The notes under the pieces: generated by a model
What the model was told of the DNA's origin: nothing
Seen by the model: the letters and a program-made list of their open reading frames with translations, nothing else
Database searches by the model: none
Position numbers and translations under genes: made by a program
In this document: in pieces, positions 34,173 through 41,655 of the stretch
Layout of the letters: each line of letters starts with the position of its first letter
How positions within the stretch are numbered: position 1 is the stretch's first letter
Assembly (NCBI GenBank): GCA_964448055.1
Contig: CAYUVB010000005.1
Coordinates: 1 to 54,240 of the forward strand
Direction of reading: 5' to 3'
DNA length: 54,240 bases
From: WANQ01 sp964448055
GTDB taxonomy: Archaea > Thermoproteota > Thermoprotei_A > Sulfolobales > WANQ01

Positions 34173-34205
34173 GTTCGCACCCCGAACATTTGTTCGGGGG
34201 AGAAC
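34173..34205. promoter_or_regulatory. Nested palindrome (operator) of the symporter operon
   Basis: CCCCGAAC-ATTT-GTTCGGGG (34180-34199) is a perfect inverted repeat with eight-base arms; an outer GTTC (34173-34176) and GAAC (34202-34205) add further symmetry. So two half-site pairs GTTCGCACCCCGAAC and GTTCGGGGGAGAAC stand side by side. It lies between the TATA box (34208-34215, read on the minus strand) and the first codon at 34167, over the transcription start. Confidence 0.7.
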
Positions 34206-34207
34206 TG

Positions 34208-34215
34208 TTTATAAA
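34208..34215 (-). promoter_or_regulatory. TATA box of the symporter operon
   Basis: TTTATAAA, about 45 bases from the start codon at 34167. It places initiation near 34183, inside the palindrome. Confidence 0.55.
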
Positions 34216-34233
34216 GATTTTTAACTTAGATTA

Positions 34234-34250
34234 AGGATACAGTATATCCT
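34234..34250. promoter_or_regulatory. Inverted repeat before the HTH-SBP regulator
   Basis: AGGATA-CAGTA-TATCCT, perfect six-base arms, 30 bases before the TTG start at 34281. Its sequence differs from the symporter operator. Candidate site for self-control. Confidence 0.4.
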
Positions 34251-34280
34251 GGTGTACTAGTAAAGAGGATAGTATTCGTC

Positions 34281-35291
34281 TTGAGGCTCCGAGAGAGAAT
34301 AATAGAATTGCTTGTAAGTAATCCACGTGGGCTAAGACAAGCTGATATAGCTAGGATATTAGGTGCTTCTAGAAGCCGTGTTTCAGAAATTATCCGTGAA
34401 CTAGAGGAAGCTGGTATTGTCAGGAAGATTAGAGAAGGCGGAATAGTACTTGTACAACTAGTTAGAGTAGGAGATGAGATCGTAAAACAAGAGTATAAGC
34501 ACAAACTAAAGCTAGGCATAATATGGTCAAGCGAGTATCCATTCATAACTCCATTTGCTAAGAATCTTCGTAACGAGCTTGGAATAGAGCTTGACGTAAT
34601 AGTATATAGTAATGGTCTTGATGCTACATGGGATCTCGTAACAGGTAGAATAGACTTAGCATTAACGCCAATGATAACCCAGCTACTTTACTCGTCACTA
34701 ACGAATAGACTTAAGATAATTGGTGGTGGTGCTAGTGGAGGAGCAAGTATTCTACATAATCCATTAGGTAGAGAAGGATATGGTGCATCAACTAAGGCAT
34801 CAACTATGGATTTACTACTTACAATAGCATGGAGAATGCTAGGCCGTGAGGAGAAGCAAAGAATATACCTTAACAGTGGTGATAAACTTCTAAGAGCGTT
34901 ACTCAAAGGTGAAGTCGAGTTAGTAGCGCTTTGGGAACCACTAGCTAGTAAAGCAAGATTGCTTGGATACCGTGAACTAATAAATGCTAAAGACTTAGGA
35001 GTATCACATTGCTGTACTCTAGCAGCCTTCACATTTCTTGATAGTAGACTAGTTGAGAAAATCTCGAGGATATACCATGAATCCATAACGGAGTTTTTAA
35101 GAAACCCAAGTAGGTGGCTTGAATGGTATTCTATTAAAACAGGTATAAGCATGGATGCATTAAAGAATAGTATTCATAGTTATGAGTTCCACGATTATAT
35201 TGACGTTAAAGGGATGGAGAAAGCGTTAAGAAAATCTGGTGTAAGAATACCTAATCCCTCAACATTAAGAGAAATAATACTAGCCTACTAG
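34281..35291 (+). CDS. One-component regulator: winged helix fused to a substrate-binding domain
   Basis: 336 residues. Residues 1-70 are a MarR/ArsR-like winged helix (GLRQADIARILGASRSRVSE, then EEAGIVRKIREGGIVLV). From about 78 to the end is a type 2 periplasmic-binding fold of the NMT1/TauA kind (KLGIIWSSEYPFITPFAKNL, GRIDLALTPMITQLL, GEVELVALWEPLASKA). There is no signal peptide, so the ligand is sensed in the cytosol. It is divergent from the symporter operon, with operators in the shared region. The natural reading is that it senses the imported solute and controls import. Confidence 0.8.
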   Translation: MRLRERIIELLVSNPRGLRQADIARILGASRSRVSEIIRELEEAGIVRKIREGGIVLVQLVRVGDEIVKQEYKHKLKLGIIWSSEYPFITPFAKNLRNELGIELDVIVYSNGLDATWDLVTGRIDLALTPMITQLLYSSLTNRLKIIGGGASGGASILHNPLGREGYGASTKASTMDLLLTIAWRMLGREEKQRIYLNSGDKLLRALLKGEVELVALWEPLASKARLLGYRELINAKDLGVSHCCTLAAFTFLDSRLVEKISRIYHESITEFLRNPSRWLEWYSIKTGISMDALKNSIHSYEFHDYIDVKGMEKALRKSGVRIPNPSTLREIILAY

Positions 35292-35750
35292 GATCCTAGC
35301 TATCTGGGGTGTTATGAGGAATACTAGCTTACCTTTCCCTTTATCAACTTCCTCTAGCTCTACACCTGCAACGGCTCCAGCTTTCAATTTAACATTACCA
35401 CCACCAATGATCTCTGACACTATATTCTCTATGCTAGGTGCATGACCTACAAGTAACGTGTTATCAACTAGCTCTAGCTTTCTAATAGAATTCAAACTAG
35501 CTTTACTAGGAGTAAGCTCGTCTACAATCTTTAAATCAACACCATAGAGTCTAGCTATTATTTCGGCAGTCTCCCTAGCCCTAGTTAACGGGCTAGAATA
35601 GACAACAGAGGGTTTTACAGGTAAAGCTCTTGCAATGAACTCCACATCTTGTCTACCTTCATCAGTAAGTCTACGATTTTCATCTTTCATACCAGGTTTC
35701 TTTTCCTCAGCTTTCCCATGCCTCATGAAAAGTAATAACATAATATTCAC
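35280..35750 (-). CDS. sixA: SixA-type phosphohistidine phosphatase
   Basis: 156 residues of the histidine phosphatase fold: LLLFMRHGKAEEKKPG (catalytic His in RHG), LTDEGRQDVEFIARAL, VYSSPLTRARETAEII and VGHAPSIENIV (second catalytic His). The size fits SixA, which removes phosphate from phosphohistidine. The target here is unknown, as no His kinase is near. It converges with the regulator gene, with a 12-base overlap. Confidence 0.85.
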   Translation of the reverse strand: MNIMLLLFMRHGKAEEKKPGMKDENRRLTDEGRQDVEFIARALPVKPSVVYSSPLTRARETAEIIARLYGVDLKIVDELTPSKASLNSIRKLELVDNTLLVGHAPSIENIVSEIIGGGNVKLKAGAVAGVELEEVDKGKGKLVFLITPQIARILVG

Positions 35751-35904
35751 CTAATATGTAGTTCTGTATTATGCAGTAATTTAAGCATAATCCGAATAAC
35801 TTTCAGGGTAGGCATAGTTTGGAGTTCTAAGGGATTCTTTATTAGGTTTAAGGTAACTATATAAGTAGCACAAAGGATCTTAATTAAGTCTTGGTGCTTA
35901 GGAA

Positions 35905-36189
35905 TTGCTATTAAAAGACAAGGTTAAGCTAATAGTTACAGCTCATGCAAAGCAGAGAATGAGAGATCGTGGAATAAGCTTTGAGGAGATACTAGAAGCT
36001 TTACAGGAACCCGTACAATTAGCATATGATAAGGATAAGGATGTCTACATAGCTGTAGCACATAAGGGTTATGCTGTAGTATACGCCTTCCATGGAAATG
36101 TTGTGGAAATAGTTACGGTACTAGGTAAGAAAGAATATGAAGCATTAATGTCTAAGCATGGTGTTAAGAGATATAAGGTTATAGAATAA
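35905..36189 (+). CDS. DUF4258 domain protein
   Basis: 94 residues. TAHAKQRMRDRGISFEEILEALQEP and the strands DVYIAVAHKGYAVVYAFHG (given separately) match DUF4258, a RelE-like small fold common in archaea. Many members occur alone; toxin activity is not shown. TTG 35905 is the start, and the TudS-like gene follows after 20 bases. Confidence 0.75.
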   Translation: MLLKDKVKLIVTAHAKQRMRDRGISFEEILEALQEPVQLAYDKDKDVYIAVAHKGYAVVYAFHGNVVEIVTVLGKKEYEALMSKHGVKRYKVIE

Positions 36190-36209
36190 CAAGTTCTAGG
36201 TGAGTAATT

Positions 36210-36770
36210 TTGTTCGGCGATGCCCGTGGTCGTAAAGTTGTCTTAATAGCTCATTGCCTATTAAACCAGAATAGCATTGTTCTCGGCCTTGCACGACGTA
36301 AAGCTATGGTTAAAGAATTATTAGAGTTATTTGACAAGTATGGTTTAGGTGTAATACAGCTTCCATGTCCTGAAATACTTCACTGCGGTCTTCGCAGATG
36401 GTGGATGACTAAAGAGCAATATGATAATCCTGGTTTCCGTAGCCTGTGTTTAAAGCTAAGTGAGCAAGTAGTCCAATACTTAATAGAGTATCGTAGAAAC
36501 GGTGTTAAAATCATTGGTCTAATAGGTGTTGCGGGTAGTCCTTCATGTGGTGTAAATACTACTTGTACTGGATGGCGGGGAGGTAGACCTAGTGTAAGAT
36601 ACCCGCTTAAAAGAGTTGAAGGTCAAGGAGTATTCATGGAAATACTATTAGATTCATTGAAATCACGTAACGTGCTACCTAAGGTAGTAGTCGAATACGA
36701 TTATGATAATGCTGAGAAAAGCCTTAAATTAATAGAATCTGAACTTAAAAAAGCCTTATCAACTAGCTAA
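36210..36770 (+). CDS. TudS/DUF523-related protein (putative desulfidase)
   Basis: 186 residues. VVLIAHCLLNQNSIVLG carries Cys16, QLPCPEILHCGL two more Cys and VAGSPSCGVNTTCTGW another pair. This Cys layout fits the TudS-related family, in which Cys residues hold a [4Fe-4S] cluster that removes sulfur from thiouracil-type substrates. The actual substrate in archaea is not known. TTG start at 36210. Confidence 0.75.
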   Translation: MFGDARGRKVVLIAHCLLNQNSIVLGLARRKAMVKELLELFDKYGLGVIQLPCPEILHCGLRRWWMTKEQYDNPGFRSLCLKLSEQVVQYLIEYRRNGVKIIGLIGVAGSPSCGVNTTCTGWRGGRPSVRYPLKRVEGQGVFMEILLDSLKSRNVLPKVVVEYDYDNAEKSLKLIESELKKALSTS

Positions 36771-36789
36771 GACTTACTATGTAGAATCG

Positions 36790-37320
36790 TTATAGCTTGC
36801 ATACTTTAGCGTACACATCTCCATATACATGTAAAGGTATAGGATATTTTTCTACATCTCCAATAATGTACCCTTCTTTAATGTATGCCTCAACTACTTC
36901 GCCGAGTACTATGTCATGGTCCCCAGATTCTATTGTATTCCTTAGCTTACATTCTATTACCGCTATACTTTCAGCTATTACAGGAGGACTGGTTCTCCTT
37001 GCTTTGATCTTGTTTAATCCAGAGGCTTTTATCTTATCCTTTACATCACGACCGCTTACTGTGCCAAGATAATCTACTTTATCAACAAGATCTACGCCTA
37101 AGATACATACATTGAATTCGCGGCTTTCAACTATCTTCTCATATGTATACCTTGAACGAGCAATAGCTACAGCAACTACTGGTGGTCTACGAGATACGGG
37201 CATAATCCATGAGGCAGCCATACAACTATAATCATCCATGTCTTTGCCTGAAACAACTACTACAACAGGTCTTGGATGAAGAAGTCTATACCATTTATCT
37301 AAGCCAACATTCCTCCACAT
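36790..37320 (-). CDS. Flavin reductase-like FMN-binding protein
   Basis: 176 residues of the split-barrel flavin reductase fold: LLHPRPVVVVVSGKDMDDYS, CMAASWIMPVSRRPPVVAVA, then YTYEKIVESREFNVCI and CKLRNTIESGDHDIVLGEVV (the typical GDH loop). It binds FMN and passes electrons to a partner or reduces flavin with NAD(P)H. Single gene, convergent with the TudS-like gene. Confidence 0.85.
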   Translation of the reverse strand: MWRNVGLDKWYRLLHPRPVVVVVSGKDMDDYSCMAASWIMPVSRRPPVVAVAIARSRYTYEKIVESREFNVCILGVDLVDKVDYLGTVSGRDVKDKIKASGLNKIKARRTSPPVIAESIAVIECKLRNTIESGDHDIVLGEVVEAYIKEGYIIGDVEKYPIPLHVYGDVYAKVCKL

Positions 37321-37433
37321 AGCGATAATCCTCGTGGATAAACTCTTTCCACAAGAGTAAATAACCGTTCCTACCAGCTACCCCTTATATATTTCAAAAG
37401 ACAAAATTTACTACTAGCCTAGTAGGTGGTAAA

Positions 37434-37925
37434 TTGGTATTATTATTTAACAAGGAAGAGGCCAAGAAACGTCTTCACCTACCATTACGATTCTTAATAA
37501 ATAAATGGAGAGTACCTAAACCGTTAATAGTGGATGGAGATAGAGACATAGAATACCTCATCAATGCTTTCATAAGATATAACCGTGAATGCGCGCTTGT
37601 AAGAAATAGTAACGGTAAAATAATTGGCATAGTAACGCTTTTTGATCTACTGAAAATGTTTGTTCCTAAACGTAGAAGACACTTTATTCTAAGGACACCA
37701 CGTCTGGTTTTAGAAGGTAAGGTGTTGGTAAAGGATATTATGTCGAGAGGATTAGTAACTATACACTTAGATGATAATTTAGCGGATCTACTAAACACTA
37801 TGGTACGGTATGAAATATCGCATGTAACAGTAGTAGATGAGAAAGACGAGCCAGTGGCAGTATTATCTAAGAGAATAGTATTAAAAGAGCTACTAGGAAT
37901 AGAAAAACTTGTAGAAATACATTAA
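37434..37925 (+). CDS. CBS-domain pair protein
   Basis: 163 residues. Two CBS motifs are seen: about 15-75 (PLIVDGDRDIEYLINAFIRY, GKIIGIVTLFDLLK) and about 100-155 (VKDIMSRGLVTIHLDDNLAD, HVTVVDEKDEPVAVLSKRIV). Such pairs bind adenosyl ligands and act as energy or ion sensors. It lies 69 bases before the antiporter gene on the same strand and may regulate it. TTG 37434 is the start. Confidence 0.8.
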   Translation: MVLLFNKEEAKKRLHLPLRFLINKWRVPKPLIVDGDRDIEYLINAFIRYNRECALVRNSNGKIIGIVTLFDLLKMFVPKRRRHFILRTPRLVLEGKVLVKDIMSRGLVTIHLDDNLADLLNTMVRYEISHVTVVDEKDEPVAVLSKRIVLKELLGIEKLVEIH

Positions 37926-37994
37926 GTTAGCTAACGCAGCATCCCTAGATATAATTGAATACCTCTTTCCGGGAAACACGAGGCGCTTTAAACA

Positions 37995-39170
37995 ATGGTT
38001 GAAGAAGCTGAAGCATTACTACATATACTATTGATACTACTTACGGCAAAAGTACTGGAGGAAATAATGTATAGGCTTCATCAACCCCTAGTACTAGGAG
38101 ATATTCTTGCTGGAATAATTCTCGGGCCAACAATACTAGGCTTAATAGTAGTACCCGAGCACGTAAGAGCAATAGCATGGCTAGGTCTTGTAGTGCTGAT
38201 ATTCCTAGCAGGTTTTGAGTCAGAGATATCAGAGTTCAAACGTTATGGTAAGACAGCGGCCATAGTAGCTCTAGGAGGTGTGCTCACGTCTTTTACTCTA
38301 GGCTACCTCTATGGTATAGCTCTAGGCTATGATCATGCATCATCTTTATTTCTAGCAGCAATATTAACACCAACATCTGTAGGCGTTACTATAGGAACCT
38401 TATCCTCGATAGGTAAGCTACACTCACGTGAAGGATACGTTATACTAGGAGCAGCAGTAATAGATGACGTTTACGCTGTAATAGTCCTGTCAATAGTCTA
38501 TGGGTTAGCTACGGGATCTACAAGGCTAGAAGCGTACGCATCTCTAACAGCAGGTATACTCATACTAATCCTAATCATGCTGTTAGTACCAGGGCTCACA
38601 GATAAACTACATAACGCGCTTAGGAAGCTTCATGTACATGAAGCACCATTCATATTCACATTGATAATAGGGTTAGCGGTAGCAGTATTTTCGGCACACG
38701 TGGGTTTAACACCAATACCAGGAGCATTCATAATAGGCTTAGCACTCTCGAACATGAAGGCGCCAGAAAGAATACGTAAGGATCTAGAAGTATTAGAAGA
38801 GGTTATAACACCAATATTCTTCGCCTATGCAGGAATACTATTAAACCCATGGGAGCTAACCAACACTATACAAGTACTACCAGTAGCGATAGGAATAACA
38901 GTACTAGGGCTAATAAGCAAGATACTAGGATGTGGACTAGCATCAAAGCTCGTAGGATTGAACTGGTATGAATCGATGATAATAGGATTCGGTATGATGC
39001 CACGAGCAGGAGTGGACATAGTAATAGCTGTAACAGGATTAACCCTAGGCTTAATAGACCAAGCAATATACATGGGGGCACTAATGCTAATCTATGTATC
39101 CTCTATACTAACACCAGTAACAGTACAATCCATATACCAGAAAATGAGCAAGCAACAAGGTATCAAATAA
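37995..39170 (+). CDS. CPA2-type Na+(K+)/H+ antiporter
   Basis: 391 residues with about 12-13 helices. The ion-binding pair Asp157-Asp158 is in AAVIDDVYAVIVLS, preceded by the LTPTSVGVT unwound helix (about 124-132), and MMPRAGVDIVIAVTG is the typical helix 10-11 region. The DD pair marks electrogenic NapA/NhaA-like exchangers. It exports Na+ for H+ across the membrane. There is no C-terminal TrkA domain; the upstream CBS gene may supply control. Confidence 0.88.
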   Translation: MVEEAEALLHILLILLTAKVLEEIMYRLHQPLVLGDILAGIILGPTILGLIVVPEHVRAIAWLGLVVLIFLAGFESEISEFKRYGKTAAIVALGGVLTSFTLGYLYGIALGYDHASSLFLAAILTPTSVGVTIGTLSSIGKLHSREGYVILGAAVIDDVYAVIVLSIVYGLATGSTRLEAYASLTAGILILILIMLLVPGLTDKLHNALRKLHVHEAPFIFTLIIGLAVAVFSAHVGLTPIPGAFIIGLALSNMKAPERIRKDLEVLEEVITPIFFAYAGILLNPWELTNTIQVLPVAIGITVLGLISKILGCGLASKLVGLNWYESMIIGFGMMPRAGVDIVIAVTGLTLGLIDQAIYMGALMLIYVSSILTPVTVQSIYQKMSKQQGIK

Positions 39171-39179
39171 ACTACAATG

Positions 39180-40106
39180 CTATGGTGAACTATAAAGTAG
39201 TCTTATCTCCACATGTCCTAGCCCTATAGCTCTACTACTCCCTACACCCATTATTTTTGCGTGTGCTAGAATATTCTCTACCAGATACTTTAGTCCTTGT
39301 ATATTGTTCAATAACTCTACGTCCACTTTATAGGTAACATAGCCTCCTAGCCCTGGTAGTTTCTTTCCATCATAAACATATGTTACTACTTTAGCTGTCT
39401 CCAACACTCTATATGTCTCACGTAAAACAGCTGACACAAGACCTACTATGGTCCAATAATCAGTATTCCTCCTCCACAGTCTTAGTAATTCACCTATATT
39501 GTATGAGAAGACTACTCCTGCAAGAGGAAGAAATCTACCATACCTAGACTTAACCCATGGGTCAACAAGCTTTACAGGCGACTTGAATACTAGTCGTATA
39601 CCAGTTGCATTGTCTAGTCTAACGTCATGTTCGCTTGATGGAAGCTTATAATTGTAGACTACTTTAACTTGGCTCACAGACCATTTAGCATCAAATAACT
39701 CTACGTTATCTAAGCCCATGATACCTTTAAACACTTCCTCTTCCAGCTGTTCCTCAAACCCTACTAGGAAGCAGGCCTCCTGTCCTCCTCTAAGACAAAG
39801 CTTGCTTCCACCTAAATCCTTCTTCCATAAAAACCTAGTGCTACCATTACTAGACCTAACATATAATGGTGTTACCCGGATAGGCTTAGGTACATATACC
39901 TTAACATTATCGATCTCAAGTACTAGTGGTTTAGAGAAGATGTTCTCTAATACGTTATTAGCTTTCACAAACAAGCTTTTAACAACCTTACCCGTAAAAG
40001 GTGGTAAAATAACCCTACGACTAGGTGTAACACATACCTCGAGAAGCATATATCTACGAGGACTAGCAGACAATAACAGCCTATCAATACCGCCATAGAG
40101 AACCAT
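39180..40106 (-). CDS. cas6: CRISPR pre-crRNA endoribonuclease Cas6
   Basis: 308 residues. The C-terminal glycine-rich loop GVGSSRAIGLGHVEI (about 285-299) is the hallmark of Cas6, and FTGKVVKSLFV, RLVFKSPVKLVDPW and VVFSYNIGELLRLW fit its two ferredoxin-like folds. It cuts repeat RNA eight bases before the spacer, giving the 5' tag AUUGAAAG seen in this array. No other cas gene adjoins it; the array starts 1.55 kb away, beyond the divergent radical SAM gene. The start is ATG 40106. Confidence 0.85.
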   Translation of the reverse strand: MVLYGGIDRLLLSASPRRYMLLEVCVTPSRRVILPPFTGKVVKSLFVKANNVLENIFSKPLVLEIDNVKVYVPKPIRVTPLYVRSSNGSTRFLWKKDLGGSKLCLRGGQEACFLVGFEEQLEEEVFKGIMGLDNVELFDAKWSVSQVKVVYNYKLPSSEHDVRLDNATGIRLVFKSPVKLVDPWVKSRYGRFLPLAGVVFSYNIGELLRLWRRNTDYWTIVGLVSAVLRETYRVLETAKVVTYVYDGKKLPGLGGYVTYKVDVELLNNIQGLKYLVENILAHAKIMGVGSSRAIGLGHVEIRLLYSSP

Positions 40107-40151
40107 CTATATTACTCCCCAAACACCCTACCATAAGTAGAATACATGAGA

Positions 40152-40160
40152 ATACTTAAA
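40152..40160 (-). promoter_or_regulatory. TATA box of cas6
   Basis: TTTAAGTAT on the minus strand, 46 bases before the first codon, giving initiation near 40130. Confidence 0.45.
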
Positions 40161-40190
40161 GAATACCCTTAATCGTCAACCTTATTCACT

Positions 40191-40198
40191 CTATAAAC
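40191..40198 (+). promoter_or_regulatory. TATA box of the radical SAM gene
   Basis: CTATAAAC, 33-40 bases before ATG 40231, with a GAGGAG ribosome site between (about 40217-40222). Confidence 0.45.
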
Positions 40199-40230
40199 AC
40201 ATCCCCTACCTGTAAAGAGGAGTACAGGAT

Positions 40231-41247
40231 ATGCAGTCCACGGTTAAACCAAGCTTTATTGTATGGATTTTCACCAGTATATGCAACCTTAACTGTAAGC
40301 ACTGCTATGCTTGGAGGTTGAAAGGACTAAAAGAACTAGATTTAAGAGAGAAACTAAGCCTAATTAGAGATCTCGCTGAGATTAGTGTAAACTACGTTAA
40401 CTTAACAGGCGGTGAACCCCTAATACATCCTCATCTTACCTGTATTCTAAAAGAACTACACGGTTACGGAATCATGACTAGTATTGTTACCAATGCTACA
40501 CGGGTATCCGAGGAAATCGCTAGGCTACTGAGTAAACACTATGTTTACACTTATGTCAGTATTGATGGCCCTAAAGAGATACATGACATGATAAGAGGTC
40601 TAGGATCATACGATCAAGCAATAAAAGGAGTTAACACATTACGTGCCCATGGTATACCATTCTCTATAGTCATGGCTGTAAACCGGTTAAACTACGGCTT
40701 TGTTGGAGAAGTAGTAGACCTAGCAGTAAAGCTCGGTGCAGAAAGACTAGCACTAATACCAGTAATGCCTTCTGGTAAAGCATTATCTAATGAACTATAT
40801 GTTAGAAGAGAAGAATACCTAAGAGCCCTCAAGATAGCTGATGAAAAAGCAGATGAACTAGGATACAATATATCATTATGGTGTACACCATTTGCACCAT
40901 TAGTTATCAGGTCAAAGTATATTAGCTACTATTACTGTAGAACATATGACGTAGTAGACATAGACCCAAGTGGTAGACTACTAGCATGCGATGTAATAGA
41001 CCTAGCAATATCAAGCATAAAGCTCAACGGCTTCAAGAAAGCCTGGGAAACATACATAAACAATAACATTATAAGAGAACTAGTAAACCCAAAGAAACTA
41101 CCAGGTAATTGCAGTAACTGTAGTCTAAGACAAATATGTAAGGGCGGATGCTTTGCAAGATCATACCTAGCCTATAGAAAACTAAACGCAGGAGACCCAC
41201 TATGCCCCAGAGTAGGCCACTTGAAAACTAGTATTGCCAACACCTAA
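40231..41247 (+). CDS. Radical SAM/SPASM-domain protein
   Basis: 338 residues. The cluster motif CNLNCKHC (Cys18, Cys22, Cys25), LTGGEPLIHP and YVSIDGPKEIHD define the radical SAM core. A C-terminal SPASM-type Cys set binds extra Fe-S clusters: YYCRTYDVVDIDPSGRLLAC, then NCSNCSLRQICKGGCFARS and DPLCPRVG. SPASM enzymes modify peptides (thioether, epimer or C-C links) or mature enzymes. No precursor peptide or AhbC/D-type pathway genes are near. It lies between cas6 and the CRISPR leader, each with its own promoter. Confidence 0.88.
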   Translation: MQSTVKPSFIVWIFTSICNLNCKHCYAWRLKGLKELDLREKLSLIRDLAEISVNYVNLTGGEPLIHPHLTCILKELHGYGIMTSIVTNATRVSEEIARLLSKHYVYTYVSIDGPKEIHDMIRGLGSYDQAIKGVNTLRAHGIPFSIVMAVNRLNYGFVGEVVDLAVKLGAERLALIPVMPSGKALSNELYVRREEYLRALKIADEKADELGYNISLWCTPFAPLVIRSKYISYYYCRTYDVVDIDPSGRLLACDVIDLAISSIKLNGFKKAWETYINNNIIRELVNPKKLPGNCSNCSLRQICKGGCFARSYLAYRKLNAGDPLCPRVGHLKTSIANT

Positions 41248-41655
41248 ACAAGAATCCACTATACAAACACAATACCTAAGACTAATGTAACTAAGCATTA
41301 TCTCCACCGTTATCACAGTTAATATTGATATGTATAAATCAAGCCAAGAATATTAAAACAACAATGTAGCTACATTACCACACCATAAACCCCTGCATAA
41401 ACTAAGCAAAAACAAAACAAAAGAACAATCACTACATATAGAAAACTATCTCTCAAAGAAGAGAATACAATACACATACATTGATGGATAATTAAATACA
41501 CATCCGTGAGCATATCTAAGCCAAGTAAATCACCATATAAAAACAATCAATGAAAGCTCATCTACCCCATAAAGAGAATACTACAGTTAAACTTAAATAA
41601 AACCATAACTACCATTACTATACAGTAGCAAAACCTAACACCAAAGAACTGTGCA
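41248..41655 (+). promoter_or_regulatory. CRISPR leader region
   Basis: 408 very AT-rich bases without a gene, directly before the first repeat. CTTAAATAAAA at 41592-41602 is a good TATA box; initiation about 25 bases later leaves some 28 bases before the first repeat. The leader is on this side because the decayed repeat is at the far end and the repeats end in ATTGAAAG on the plus strand. Confidence 0.7.
41592..41602 (+). promoter_or_regulatory. TATA box of the CRISPR leader promoter
   Basis: CTTAAATAAAA preceded by purines (AAA), like a BRE-TATA pair; it shares CTTAAATA with the box before the RNA candidate at 44904. Confidence 0.5.

Noticed and set aside
40231..41247. Radical SAM protein as a viperin
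   Set aside because: The SPASM Cys set and spacing differ from viperins, and the GGEP and SPASM parts fit peptide- or enzyme-maturing proteins.
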